From positions 1-23,694 of the forward strand of contig CAZFZT010000054.1 of assembly GCA_964523675.1 (NCBI GenBank): a DNA stretch of 23,694 nucleotides, written 5' to 3'. This stretch comes from CAZFZT01 sp964523675 (lineage in GTDB: Bacteria; Planctomycetota; Phycisphaerae; Phycisphaerales; SM1A02). Every line of letters begins with the position of its first letter. Position 1 is the stretch's first letter. The notes under the pieces are model-generated. The model was not told where the DNA came from. It did not search any database and was given only the letters and a program-made list of their open reading frames with translations. This document shows, piece after piece, positions 7,268 to 15,751 of the stretch. Both the position numbers and the translations under genes were made by a program.

Positions 7268-8875
7268 CTACTCCCACTCGATCGTTGCCGGCGGCTTCGA
7301 GGAGATGTCGTACACCACGCGGTTGACGCCGGCGACTTCATTGATGATGCGATTGCTGATCGTCGCCAACACGTCGTAGGGAATGCGCGCCCAGTCTGCG
7401 GTCATGAAGTCCTGCGTCTCCACCGCGCGGATCGCCACCACCGATTCATACGTCCTGCCGTCACCCATCACACCCACCGACTGAATTGGCAGCAGCACCG
7501 CAAAGACCTGATTCGTTGAACGATACAGGTTGTTGGCGACGATCTCCTCCAGCAGAATCTCATCACATTCGCGCAGCAGATCGAGTTTCGCAGTCGTTAC
7601 TTCGCCAAGCACGCGCACCGCCAGGCCGGGGCCGGGGAACGGATGCCGCCAGACCAGATGCGCGGGCAGGCCGAGCACTTCGCCGAGCTGTCGCACTTCA
7701 TCCTTGAAAAGATCGCGCAGCGGTTCGACGAGGTCAAAGCCGAGTTCTTCAGGCAGGCCGCCCACGTTGTGGTGCAGTTTGATGTTCGCCGACTGCCCAG
7801 CGTAGCCGTGACCTGATTCGATTACATCGGGATACAACGTGCCCTGGGCGAGAAACTTGACCTCTTCATCAATCTGCTTTGTGGTTTCCTTAAACACATC
7901 AATAAACCGGTGGCCGATGCGGCGGCGCTTCTCCTGCGGATCGACCACGCCCTTGAGGTCATCAAGAAACTCCTTGCTTGCATCAACGACGCGCAGGTCA
8001 ATATCAAAGTGATCGCGGAACGTCGTCTCGACGAGATCGCGCTCCTTCTTGCGCAGCAGGCCGTTGTCAACGAAGATGCACGTCAGCTGCGTGCCGATCG
8101 CCTTGGCGAGCAGCGCTGCGGTGACGGATGAATCAACGCCTCCGCTGAGACCGCAGATCACGCGGTCTTTGCCGATGCGCTCGCGCAGCCGGGTGATTTC
8201 CGTCTCCATGAAATCCGCCATGCGCCACGTGCCTTTGCACTGGCACACTTCATAGAGAAAGTTGCGCAGCATGTCGACGCCATGCGGCGTGTGCGTGACC
8301 TCCGGATGAAACTGCAAGCCGTAGAGCGGCCGCGTCTTGTGCCGCACCGCAGCGAAGGGGCAGGTCGGCGTGGAAGCAAGCGTGTCAAACGCCTCAGCAA
8401 GGCCGAGCACCTGATCGCCGTGGCTCATCCACACGGTGGTCGTTGATGGAATGCCCTTGAACAGGTCACTCGCATCGTTGATGTCAAGCCGCGCCCTGCC
8501 GTACTCGCGCGACTTGGCTTTATCGACATCGCATCCGAGGTGAAGGCATGAGAGCTGCATGCCGTAACAGATGCCGAGAATCGGCACGCCGAGCTCGAAG
8601 ATGCCTTGATCACAGCGCGGCGCATTCGGCTCGCGCACCGAGCCCGGCCCTCCTGAAAGAATGATGCCCTTCGGCTTCAGAGCCGCGACTTCTTCGGTGG
8701 GGATATCCGGCCGCATCAGCACGCTGAACGCCCCCGCCTCGCGCACCCGCCGGGCAATCAACTGCGCGTACTGGCTTCCGAAGTCGAGAATGGCGATGAC
8801 TTCATCATGCGGCGGCTTCTCCGCCGGCCGCGGCTGCGGCGCAGTCGTCGGTCGTGATTGGGCGATGGTGGCCAT
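7268..8875 (-). CDS. guaA: GMP synthase (glutamine-hydrolysing)
   Basis: GMP synthase converts XMP, ATP and glutamine to GMP in the cytoplasm, the last step of guanine nucleotide synthesis. From the ATG at 8875 the protein has 535 residues, close to the usual 510-530; an upstream extension to 9031 would add 52 atypical residues and is rejected. The class I glutamine amidotransferase domain comes first: I-L-D-F-G-S-Q-Y (29-36), L-S-G-G-P-G-S-V, nucleophile Cys103 in G-I-C-Y-G-M-Q, and H-P-E-V-T-H. The ATP pyrophosphatase domain follows with P-loop S-G-G-V-D-S-S. The dimerisation domain ends with the family's characteristic Y-D-I-S-S-K-P-P-A-T-I-E-W-E. The first 22 residues are a Pro/Ala-rich extra leader. 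It is divergent from the GIY-YIG gene. No Shine-Dalgarno was seen before the ATG. Confidence 0.97.
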   Translation of the reverse strand: MATIAQSRPTTAPQPRPAEKPPHDEVIAILDFGSQYAQLIARRVREAGAFSVLMRPDIPTEEVAALKPKGIILSGGPGSVREPNAPRCDQGIFELGVPILGICYGMQLSCLHLGCDVDKAKSREYGRARLDINDASDLFKGIPSTTTVWMSHGDQVLGLAEAFDTLASTPTCPFAAVRHKTRPLYGLQFHPEVTHTPHGVDMLRNFLYEVCQCKGTWRMADFMETEITRLRERIGKDRVICGLSGGVDSSVTAALLAKAIGTQLTCIFVDNGLLRKKERDLVETTFRDHFDIDLRVVDASKEFLDDLKGVVDPQEKRRRIGHRFIDVFKETTKQIDEEVKFLAQGTLYPDVIESGHGYAGQSANIKLHHNVGGLPEELGFDLVEPLRDLFKDEVRQLGEVLGLPAHLVWRHPFPGPGLAVRVLGEVTTAKLDLLRECDEILLEEIVANNLYRSTNQVFAVLLPIQSVGVMGDGRTYESVVAIRAVETQDFMTADWARIPYDVLATISNRIINEVAGVNRVVYDISSKPPATIEWE

Positions 8876-9020
8876 GGGCGAATCGAAACGGATAGTGTAG
8901 CCGCACGGCCCCGCTCGCGAATCGGCGTGGAGAACGTGCGGGCGAAGATTCACCGGAGCCGGCTGGCGAATCGACACGGCGAGCTTGTATACTGCATTTG
9001 CGAATGAATCCGTCGCGATA

Positions 9021-10733
9021 ATGTCGAACAAGAGAGGAAAAAAGAAGAGGAATGTCCGACGCCAGCAAACTCCAAAAAGGCGCGGTAAGGGCCTCCTCGT
9101 TCCCCCGAAGAGACTACTTCGCCCCCTAACGGAGTTCGAGCAACGGATGCATGAAGTCGAGGCATGGCAGGTGCCTCCACCCTGGAGCCCCGTCTGGGGG
9201 TTAATCGGCCCGCATATTCAACGTGAGGCAAACAAAGACCTCTTGATCCGTTCACAGGTTGAGGCGATGACCAAACGGCTTCCGCGGTGGCTCTATGCGC
9301 AGCTTAAATGCGGGTCAGAGTTTCAGATGGCGAGCATCCTGCGCTCCTTCTTATTCGAGTACGCGGACCGAATGTTAAAACACGGTATCCATGTCCTCCC
9401 ATCATCGTTCAACCTCGTTGAGTCTTTCCTTCAGTTCGATCGATCAGTGTTTCTGTTCGGCCTGCGTGAAGAGCGTGAGCACCTTCTTGATTTGACAGAC
9501 TACTTCGAATGGTACGAGCGAGCCGAAGTGCCCCAAGACCCGACCGTGCTGATCGATGTGATGACTGAAGGATGTGTGTATTCGTACGACATGACAAGCC
9601 AAAGTCAAGGATACCGCTTGCAGGGATTGCTGTCGGAGTTTGTCATTGCTGGCATCTCGTTGGCGCGCCACCGAGACGAACTGACGTGCTTCCTTCTCGC
9701 TGGCGAGAACCCACCGGAACATAGCGATGGAGTCGCCACCAAGTTGTGGGAACAGGTCCAATTCCAACCGGAAGGCAAAGATCGCATCGAACCCAATCCA
9801 GAGTTGTCTACTAAAGATCGATATCTGACAGGACACCCGACCTTTGTCAAGGTCATTGCTCTGCTTCGAATTGATCTCCGTTCATCCGGCTATGATGTGC
9901 GATATGTTCTCGAAGACGTTGGGCAGAGCTACTTTGTAACAACAGACGATGAACTGTACGGTGTCCCTCCGGAGGAAGTGAGTCGGTTGCATAATCCGGA
10001 ACGCTTTAAACGGTACGATGCGCTGATTTCTGCACTTGCCACTTTGATCTACCTGCCAGTGGCATTCATTGCGCTCGCAGATCGCACTCATGATATCTCT
10101 TTCAATACTCCTTTTGGATCACAGCTCACTGAAAAGCCGGCGCAAGAGATGCTAAAGATACTGGGCGAGGCATCATGTCCGACGACTCGCACGCTCAAAT
10201 GCTTGCAGAGTGCCCGCGTCGCGGACCTCCCAACTTCAAGGGAGATTCAACCTCCAGAACTCGAATTCCACCGCGAAGGGTACTGGAAGACCCTCGCGCC
10301 CGGGGAAGTGGGCAAGGACGCGCAGGGAAACCAAGTTGCCGGACGCACATGGGTAACGCGACACGAGTCATGGAGCGCCTCTAGTGCGAGCGCGTTCGTG
10401 CTGAATAGAACCCAGCAATCGAAAACCGGCAAAGATCCTGGCACCGTCTACGTGATGCGTTCAGGGGCCCACGAAGTCGACTTGTATAAGATCGGTCTTA
10501 CTCGAAGGACGGCTGAAGTCCGAGCCAAGGAGTTAGGTCGGGCCACCGGAGTGCCCCTGCCGTTCGGTGTGCTTCATCATGAGGAGGTTGGCGACTGCGC
10601 TGCCGTTGAACAAGAGATACACAAGCGATTGGACTCAAGGCGCGTCAATCCGTCCCGTGAGTTCTTCCTGGGGCCATTGTCAGAAATCACGTCTGTCATA
10701 ATCGCGGTGATTCGCGACCTAGAGGGAAGTTGA
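9021..10733 (+). CDS. Protein with C-terminal T5orf172/GIY-YIG-type domain and unknown N-terminal region
   Basis: From ATG 9021 the protein has 570 residues; the first 25 are strongly basic (K/R-rich), suggesting nucleic-acid contact. A TATACT at 8988-8993 is a plausible -10 box. Residues about 474-565 form a T5orf172 (GIY-YIG superfamily, MUG113-like) domain. It has V-Y-V-M (476-479), Y-K-I-G-L-T-R-R (489-496), an R-A-K-E-L helix, the V-E-Q-E-I-H segment that supplies the usual catalytic Glu (530 or 532), and R-E-F-F (546-549). Residues 40-460 match no family I know; they contain several W- and charge-rich helices, with no membrane segment. The gene is less GC-rich than guaA and stands alone, which would fit an acquired gene, perhaps a nuclease or a defence or phage-derived factor. 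That role is inference only. Confidence 0.7.
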   Translation: MSNKRGKKKRNVRRQQTPKRRGKGLLVPPKRLLRPLTEFEQRMHEVEAWQVPPPWSPVWGLIGPHIQREANKDLLIRSQVEAMTKRLPRWLYAQLKCGSEFQMASILRSFLFEYADRMLKHGIHVLPSSFNLVESFLQFDRSVFLFGLREEREHLLDLTDYFEWYERAEVPQDPTVLIDVMTEGCVYSYDMTSQSQGYRLQGLLSEFVIAGISLARHRDELTCFLLAGENPPEHSDGVATKLWEQVQFQPEGKDRIEPNPELSTKDRYLTGHPTFVKVIALLRIDLRSSGYDVRYVLEDVGQSYFVTTDDELYGVPPEEVSRLHNPERFKRYDALISALATLIYLPVAFIALADRTHDISFNTPFGSQLTEKPAQEMLKILGEASCPTTRTLKCLQSARVADLPTSREIQPPELEFHREGYWKTLAPGEVGKDAQGNQVAGRTWVTRHESWSASSASAFVLNRTQQSKTGKDPGTVYVMRSGAHEVDLYKIGLTRRTAEVRAKELGRATGVPLPFGVLHHEEVGDCAAVEQEIHKRLDSRRVNPSREFFLGPLSEITSVIIAVIRDLEGS

Positions 10734-10736
10734 AAA

Positions 10737-10759
10737 GATTGGGCGACAGACTCCCAATC
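10737..10759 (+). terminator. Possible terminator hairpin after the GIY-YIG gene
   Basis: GATTGGG at 10737-10743 pairs perfectly with CCCAATC at 10753-10759, with a nine-base loop, only four bases after the stop codon. There is no T-tract, so function as an intrinsic terminator is uncertain. Confidence 0.35.
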
Positions 10760-11283
10760 CGGGGCGGATGGGTTTGACTGACGGTGTGAGATGTTCCGGC
10801 CGTTCTGCCGCGCGCCCAGGCCGCTCCACGGGGTTCTCGAATATTGTCAAATGTGCAGCAGCGCGATCGTCCGCCGCGCGATCGCGTGGCCTCCCGCCCC
10901 CCGGGAAGTGTCGTTAAACCACGCCGCCTATTGAGTTCTTGCCATCCTGCGGTTCCGGATCGAATGCGTAATCGCAACATGCGTCAAAATCGACAGATGA
11001 CAATACTCGCAACGCCACCTCATGGCCGACGCTGAGCCAGCCCTAACACGCAAACAGTGCGAGGGCCAGAGCCACCTCCATGGACCTTCCGAAGAGATGT
11101 GCTTCGAGGGTTGAGAACTGGTCAGAGCGGCGGGTGGTACGCCATCTCCAGCCGTTGCCATGCTTCGGGGCTCTGAAAACCGGACTCTACCCGATGTTTC
11201 GCCCGGCTCAGGATGCTACGCTTGTGGCTCTGGCCGCTTCGCACCGGATGCGGTATCGTGTTGCTGATTCATGCTGCACTTTC
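10760..11283. other. Gene-poor stretch of about 520 bases
   Basis: No gene with convincing coding character was found here. A small inverted repeat (CGCGATCG / CGATCGCG) sits near 10862-10886. On the minus strand, about 11010-10928 reads as a segment with R-C-E-Y-C-H-L-S followed by I-x-H-x-I-R-x-R-R. It vaguely resembles the start of HNH-nuclease proteins and may be a decayed remnant; it ends in an early stop. The promoter of the lipoprotein gene should lie at the right end, but no clear -35/-10 pair was recognised. Confidence 0.5.
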
Positions 11284-11294
11284 AGGAGTCCCCG

Positions 11295-11804
11295 ATGAAC
11301 ATGTTGCACCGGCATCGCACGATTCTCACTTCAGCCCTTCTTGTCGGCCTCGGCTTGGTTCTGGCCGGCTGCCACTCCACACGCGGCGGAGCATTTCCGC
11401 GCACCGGCGGCAGCCAGACCTATTACTCGACCGACACGATGCAGAAGACCATCACCGTGGTCGATTCACGAACTGGCGAGGTCTATCTTCAGATCGATGT
11501 GCCGGTCGGCAAACAACTCTCGCTCGATTTCGTGAAGGACGGCGGCGACGATCCGGTGAACACGCCCGACCTCATGCGCTACCAGATCATGGACCAGGGC
11601 ACGTTGATCGGCCGGCTCCGTAACGCCATGAGCGTGCCCAATGCCGCCTCCCGACGAATTGAAGTCGCCGTGCGCCAGGATGTGGAATACGCCGACGCGC
11701 CGCCGCAACGACCGCTGCGCGTCACCGAAGAGCCGCCGCCCGAATGGTGGACGCCGACGGGTGGCGAGATGGATCCGTACAGTCCTGCTGAAATGTATGA
11801 CTGA
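11295..11804 (+). CDS. Hypothetical lipoprotein
   Basis: The ATG at 11295 has an AGGAG at 11284-11288, six bases upstream, one of the few strong ribosome binding sites of the window. This decides the start over the earlier frame opening. The 169-residue product has a lipoprotein signal peptide: M-N-M-L-H-R-H-R, hydrophobic 10-23 and lipobox L-A-G-C with Cys26. The mature part has a short beta-rich region: 'I-T-V-V-D-S-R-T-G-E-V-Y-L-Q-I-D-V-P-V-G-K-Q-L' and 'L-M-R-Y-Q-I-M'. It ends in a Pro/Glu-rich tail. I do not recognise the family; similar small lipoproteins with a 'T-G-E-x-x-x-x-I-D-V-P-V-G-x-x-L' segment are, from memory, frequent in planctomycetes. Likely anchored in the envelope, facing the periplasm. 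Confidence 0.8.
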   Translation: MNMLHRHRTILTSALLVGLGLVLAGCHSTRGGAFPRTGGSQTYYSTDTMQKTITVVDSRTGEVYLQIDVPVGKQLSLDFVKDGGDDPVNTPDLMRYQIMDQGTLIGRLRNAMSVPNAASRRIEVAVRQDVEYADAPPQRPLRVTEEPPPEWWTPTGGEMDPYSPAEMYD

Positions 11805-11837
11805 GACGGGGCGAAGGAATGCTGCACGCCGCGCATT

Positions 11838-11870
11838 GATCTTCACTGCGCATCGCGCTGCGCGAAGATC
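11838..11870. terminator. Hairpin between convergent lipoprotein and agmatinase genes
   Basis: GATCTTC at 11838-11844 pairs with GAAGATC at 11864-11870, and inside it GCGCA pairs with TGCGC. The hairpin begins 33 bases after the lipoprotein stop and covers the stop codon of the opposing agmatinase gene. It could terminate plus-strand transcription; there is no long T-tract. Confidence 0.4.
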
Positions 11871-12730
11871 ATGCTCAGGAGCCGGTACACCAGCTTCGCA
11901 GCAAGAAACTCGCTCGCCCATTGCCCTGGCGACGGAAGCAACTCGACGACATCGAAGCCGATGACATTGCGCTGATGTGTAACGCGAGCCAGCAGTTCGT
12001 TGACCTGCCCCCAGCGCATGCCGCCCGGCTCCGGCGTTCCGGTCGCAGGAATCTCTGAAGGATCAAACGCATCAAGGTCAATCGTGATGTAGACGTTTTG
12101 ATCAAGTGTGGCGATGACGCGGCTCATCCATGAATCGTCTCCCTTCGCTGTCGCCGCTTCGATGTCGTGGCCGAAGAAGACCCGCGTCTCATCAAGCTGC
12201 TCGACTTCCTCAATGTCGATGGCGCGAATGCCGACCTGGGTGATCGAACACCACTCACGAGCGCGAGCCATGACACAGGCGTGATTGAAAGGCGAACCAT
12301 CATACGATTCGCGCGTGTCGCCGTGAGCGTCTATCTGGAGGACAGTGAGGTTATCGAATCGCCGGGCTGCGGCTCGAATCGCGCCGATCGAGATCGAATG
12401 CTCACCGCCGAGCAGCACCGGCAACTGCCGCTTCGCAAAGATCGCTTCGGTGGCGGCATCAACGAGGTCGGCAAGCTGGTCGGGCGGCCCATCATGAACG
12501 ATTGGCGAAAGCGTTTGGATGCCGCGACGGTACACCTCCGTGCGCGTGGGAATGTCGTACAGTTCCATGTTGGCGGAAGCGGCAAGGAGCGCTGCCGGTC
12601 CACGGTCAGCCCCCTTCTTCCAGGAGCTGGTCAGGTCATATGGCACAGGCAGAACAGCAATCGCAGCGGTTTCGGGGTTTCGGAACTCGGCCGGCACACC
12701 GCCGAAGCTGGGCGAATCAGAAGTCGTCAT
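11843..12730 (-). CDS. speB: Agmatinase / arginase-family ureohydrolase
   Basis: Ureohydrolases use a binuclear manganese centre to release urea; agmatinase converts agmatine to putrescine in polyamine synthesis. The length of about 295 residues is typical. Start codons at 12733 and 12730 are adjacent (M-M-T-T); I took the second. Metal motifs are complete (numbered from the first Met): G-G-E-H-S (His112), D-A-H-G-D (Asp135, His137, Asp139) and D-L-D-A-F-D-P (Asp219, Asp221). They are followed by T-G-T-P-E-P-G-G (231-238), which favours agmatinase over arginase. Agmatinase is the best guess, but guanidinobutyrase and related activities share these motifs. It is divergent from waaG and not part of an operon. 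Confidence 0.88.
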   Translation of the reverse strand: MTTSDSPSFGGVPAEFRNPETAAIAVLPVPYDLTSSWKKGADRGPAALLAASANMELYDIPTRTEVYRRGIQTLSPIVHDGPPDQLADLVDAATEAIFAKRQLPVLLGGEHSISIGAIRAAARRFDNLTVLQIDAHGDTRESYDGSPFNHACVMARAREWCSITQVGIRAIDIEEVEQLDETRVFFGHDIEAATAKGDDSWMSRVIATLDQNVYITIDLDAFDPSEIPATGTPEPGGMRWGQVNELLARVTHQRNVIGFDVVELLPSPGQWASEFLAAKLVYRLLSMIFAQRDAQ

Positions 12731-12810
12731 CACCGGATTCTACTGGCATGTTTCGAGCGAGCGTGGAACTTCCTCGTTCCGGCAATGGAACGCTGAGAAC
12801 GAAAAGGCGT

Positions 12811-12844
12811 CTCTTGCAGCCGTGATCATCCACACTGATAGAAT
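12811..12844 (+). promoter_or_regulatory. Possible promoter of the waaG-waaP operon
   Basis: TAGAAT at 12839-12844 lies only eight bases before the GTG start of waaG at 12853. A TTGCAG lies 19 bases upstream of it, a long spacing. Transcription from this -10 would start within a few bases of the start codon, giving a nearly leaderless mRNA. No Shine-Dalgarno precedes the GTG, which agrees. Confidence 0.35.
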
Positions 12845-12852
12845 CGCAACCT

Positions 12853-14034
12853 GTGAAGATCGCCTTCACCATCTTTCGCTATTTTCCCTTTGGCGGGATT
12901 CAGCGCGACTTTCTGCGCATCGCGCAGTTGTGCAGCGAGCGCGGCCATGAGCTGCATCTGTTCACACTGCGCTGGGATGGCCCGCCGGCACAGTTTCCAT
13001 TGCAGGTCCACATCGTGCCGGTGTCCGCATGGCGAAATCATCACCGCTACGAGCAGTTCGCGCAGCGCGTGCAAGATGAAGTGTCGCGCAGCGAGTTTGA
13101 TCTGGTGCTGGGATTCAACAAGATGCCGGGGCTGGATGTGTATTACGCTGGCGATCCGTGTTTCATTGAGCACGCTCACACGGATCGGAGCGCGCTCTAT
13201 CGGCGCACCGGCCGGTATCGCCACTTTGCGGCCTTTGAAGAAGCCGTGTTTCGAGCGGGCGCGGGAACGCAGGTGCTTTTGCTTTCAGAACAGCAGCGGG
13301 AACACTTTCAGCGGTGGTATGGAACAGACGATGAGCGATTTCATCTGCTCCCGCCGAACGTCGCACCAGATCGGTTCGATCCACCGGATCGAGATACCGC
13401 GAGGCAGGCGCTTCAAGAGGAACTCGGCATCGGCGTTGAGAATGAGAAGATCATTCTCATGATCGGATCGAGTTACCGCACGAAAGGGCTTGACCGAGCG
13501 ATCCGCGCGCTGGCCGCGCTGCCGCGCGATTTGCGTCGCTGCTCGCATCTTCTGGTCGCGGGTCGAGGCCGGCGGTTGCCCTACATGCTCCGCGCAGCCG
13601 TTCGCGGTGTTCGGGCAAACGTGCATTTGCTCGGCGGCAGATCTGATGTGCCGATGTTCCTTGCGGCGGCTGATGTTCTCATTCAGCCGTCGGTTCGCGA
13701 GTCTGCGGGCATGACGATTGTTGAGGCGATCGCAGCGCAGCTGCCCGTGATCGCAAGCGGCGAGTGCGGCTATGCGCCGCACATCGAGCGCGCCGGGGCC
13801 GGCTACGCGCTGCCGACTCCGTTCGATCAGCAGTCGCTCAATGACCGCCTGCGCGAAATCCTCACCGCTTCACCTGAACAAGTCGAGCAGTGGCGAGCGA
13901 ATGCGCAGCGATATGTTCGTGAGCAAGAGTTCTCCGGCGGACCGGCCCGTGCTGCTGAGTTGATCGAGCAGTTCCACGCTGCACGTGCGACGGCTGCGCG
14001 CTCGCGCAGCGTTGCGGGGGCTGCGTTGCCATGA
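12853..14034 (+). CDS. waaG: LPS core glycosyltransferase (WaaG/RfaG-like, GT4)
   Basis: WaaG adds the first glucose to the inner-core heptose of lipopolysaccharide at the cytoplasmic face of the inner membrane. The 393-residue protein follows enterobacterial WaaG closely in landmarks. It opens with F-x-Y-F-P-F-G-G-I-Q-R-D-F-L-R-I-A, then has G-F-N-K-M-P-G-L-D-V-Y-Y-A-G-D (about 95-109), R-Y-R-H-F-A-A-F-E, and R-F-H-L-L-P-P-N. The GT4 donor-site E-S-A-G-M-T-I-V-E-A-I comes near 280, with A-S-G-E-C-G-Y after it. The start is GTG; no Shine-Dalgarno is visible, so a leaderless transcript is possible. Its stop overlaps the waaP start (ATGA), so the two are translationally coupled. The actual donor sugar in this organism is not known. 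Confidence 0.92.
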   Translation: MKIAFTIFRYFPFGGIQRDFLRIAQLCSERGHELHLFTLRWDGPPAQFPLQVHIVPVSAWRNHHRYEQFAQRVQDEVSRSEFDLVLGFNKMPGLDVYYAGDPCFIEHAHTDRSALYRRTGRYRHFAAFEEAVFRAGAGTQVLLLSEQQREHFQRWYGTDDERFHLLPPNVAPDRFDPPDRDTARQALQEELGIGVENEKIILMIGSSYRTKGLDRAIRALAALPRDLRRCSHLLVAGRGRRLPYMLRAAVRGVRANVHLLGGRSDVPMFLAAADVLIQPSVRESAGMTIVEAIAAQLPVIASGECGYAPHIERAGAGYALPTPFDQQSLNDRLREILTASPEQVEQWRANAQRYVREQEFSGGPARAAELIEQFHAARATAARSRSVAGAALP

Positions 14035-14864
14035 GCGTGCGATCACATCGAGACGATGCGCTCCACATCGAGCAATCGCTCGCTGAATCGCTGCCGGTCG
14101 GTGATTCGTTTGAAGCGTGCATGCGATTGGAAGGTGAACTCGTGCGACAAGCGCCCGGCCGGCGCACGTTTCGCTTCGCGCTGAATGGCAAGACCTACTA
14201 CGGCAAGATTCACACCGGCGTCGGGTGGGGCGAGATCGCAAAGAACCTTCTCTACGGTCGGCTTCCTGTACTCGGCGCAGGCAACGAATGGCGCGCGATT
14301 GAGCGCATCAAGCAACTTGGCATCCGTACCACCGAACCGGCAGCATTCGGCGAGCGCGGCTGGAACCCCGCTGCCCGCCGATCCTTCCTCATCACCCACG
14401 CCATCGACAACACGCACTCGCTCGAAGACCTCGCGCAGCAGTGGAAGCGCGAGTACGAGCCGCTCAAGCGCACGCTCATCAACGACATCGCCCGCATCGC
14501 CCGGACGCTGCATGAGAACGGCATCAACCACCGTGACTTTTACCTCTGCCACTTCCGCATCGCGCAGGACGCGTTACGATGTCCGAGTACGTTCGACGGC
14601 CTGATCCTCATGGACCTTCACCGTGCTCAACTCCGCTGCCGCACCCCCCGCAGATGGCGCATCAAGGACCTCGCGGGCTTGCTGTTTTCTGCAATGGATG
14701 CTCCGATCACAAAGCGAGATGTTTTGCGATTCCTCAAGAAGTACGAAGCGAAGCCGCTGCGTGAAGCGCTCTCGCGCGATCGCAACATGTGGAACACAGT
14801 CGTTGCCAAAGCGGAGCGGCTGTATCGCGAGCATCACGAGAAGAAGCCGGGATTGACACTCTGA
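14031..14864 (+). CDS. waaP: LPS core heptose kinase (WaaP/RfaP-like)
   Basis: WaaP phosphorylates the first heptose of the LPS inner core, which strengthens the outer membrane through divalent cations. The 277-residue protein carries the family pattern: G-R-R-T-F-R-F (43-49), Y-G-K-I-H with the ATP-binding Lys59, G-V-G-W-G-E-I-A-K-N-L-L-Y-G-R-L-P-V-L-G-A (63-83), N-E-W-R-A-I, and F-G-E-R-G-W-N-P-A. The catalytic loop is N-H-R-D-F-Y-L-C-H (166-174, Asp169). The metal-binding site is M-D-L-H-R-A-Q (Asp195), and T-P-R-R-W-R-I-K-D-L-A follows. The ATG overlaps the waaG stop. The next kinase gene starts in its stop codon (TGATG), so all three genes form one coupled unit. Confidence 0.93.
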   Translation: MSVRSHRDDALHIEQSLAESLPVGDSFEACMRLEGELVRQAPGRRTFRFALNGKTYYGKIHTGVGWGEIAKNLLYGRLPVLGAGNEWRAIERIKQLGIRTTEPAAFGERGWNPAARRSFLITHAIDNTHSLEDLAQQWKREYEPLKRTLINDIARIARTLHENGINHRDFYLCHFRIAQDALRCPSTFDGLILMDLHRAQLRCRTPRRWRIKDLAGLLFSAMDAPITKRDVLRFLKKYEAKPLREALSRDRNMWNTVVAKAERLYREHHEKKPGLTL

Positions 14865-15751
14865 TGAGCGTTTCAATGGAAGCAGCACAGCCGCATGTAG
14901 AAGGCGATCGGGCGGTCGAGTTCGAGCGGGTTCGCGCACGCGGTTGGAAGGGCATGTTCATAGCCGGCTCACCGCTGCATCAGTGGTTCCTCGACGGCGG
15001 CTCGCCGGAAGACATTCTCGTTCCGCCGGAGACGATTGTGCGCGACGGGAGCCGCAGCCGCTGCGCGCGGATTGAGCGGCTGGACGATGCGCATCCACTG
15101 CCAGAACCGCTGTTCTTCAAGGCGTATCACAGGCGGCCGGGCGCGCAGGCGGCACTCAAGCGAATGATCGGCTGGCATCTGCCATCATGGGTGTGGCGCA
15201 CGTCGTGGCGGCTGCTCGAGGCAGGCGTGCCGGTGCCGCAGCCGCTGGGCTACTTGACATCAAAGTCTCCATCAGGCGGCCGTTCAAGTTATCTCTGGGC
15301 CGAGTGGATTGACAGCGCCTTGCCAGCCGTGCGCTTCGCTCGCATGCCGGACCGCCGGGCGGAGGTCGTGAACTGCGACACGTTCGCTGAGCGGTCGGCG
15401 GAGTTGCTCGCGCATCTTCACGACGCGGGTTTCTTCCATCGCGATCTGAACTGGGGCAATGTGCTGGTCGAGCCGACGAAGCACGATGTGTGGCTTATTG
15501 ACCTTGACTCGACGCGGCGGTGGACGCCGAACCGGCACGCTGCTGCGTGTCGCGACGTTGCGCGCTTTCTGATGGATGCGGTCACGTTCGGAACATCGCG
15601 CCAGTGGCAGGCGCTCATGCTCGATGAGTACGCCAGGTTGCGCGGGCTTTCAAGCGGTTCACTGGAGCAGCGCGTGCGCCCGATGATGGATGAGTATTTC
15701 AGACGCCGCAAACTGCGCCATCCCGAGCGGATGCCTCAAACGCTTGCGTAG
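14864..15751 (+). CDS. Lipopolysaccharide kinase-like protein (Kdo/heptose kinase family)
   Basis: The ATG at 14864 overlaps the waaP stop (TGATG), so the longer open frame from 14789 is rejected. The 295-residue product is a eukaryotic-type-kinase-fold sugar kinase: L-F-F-K-A-Y with Lys86, a G-V-P-V-P-Q-P strand (121-127), catalytic loop F-H-R-D-L-N-W-G-N-V-L-V (191-202, Asp194, Asn199) and metal-binding I-D-L-D (212-215), then R-D-V-A-R-F-L. Family members such as KdkA and InaA/WaaP relatives phosphorylate inner-core sugars. Coupling to waaG and waaP suggests a second core-sugar phosphorylation, perhaps on Kdo or a second heptose. The exact acceptor is inferred only from context. Its 3' end overlaps the opposite-strand kinase-like gene by 16 bases. 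Confidence 0.85.
   Translation: MSVSMEAAQPHVEGDRAVEFERVRARGWKGMFIAGSPLHQWFLDGGSPEDILVPPETIVRDGSRSRCARIERLDDAHPLPEPLFFKAYHRRPGAQAALKRMIGWHLPSWVWRTSWRLLEAGVPVPQPLGYLTSKSPSGGRSSYLWAEWIDSALPAVRFARMPDRRAEVVNCDTFAERSAELLAHLHDAGFFHRDLNWGNVLVEPTKHDVWLIDLDSTRRWTPNRHAAACRDVARFLMDAVTFGTSRQWQALMLDEYARLRGLSSGSLEQRVRPMMDEYFRRRKLRHPERMPQTLA

Noticed and set aside
10862..10886. CGCGATCG/CGATCGCG inverted repeat
   Set aside because: CGATCG-rich words are common in this GC-rich sequence; no neighbouring feature gives it meaning.
10928..11010. Minus-strand segment resembling an HNH nuclease start (R-C-E-Y-C-H-L-S, then I-x-H-x-I-R-x-R-R)
   Set aside because: Too short, no Asp before His, an early stop and no continuation in one frame. 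Perhaps a decayed remnant; not supportable as a gene or pseudogene without a search.
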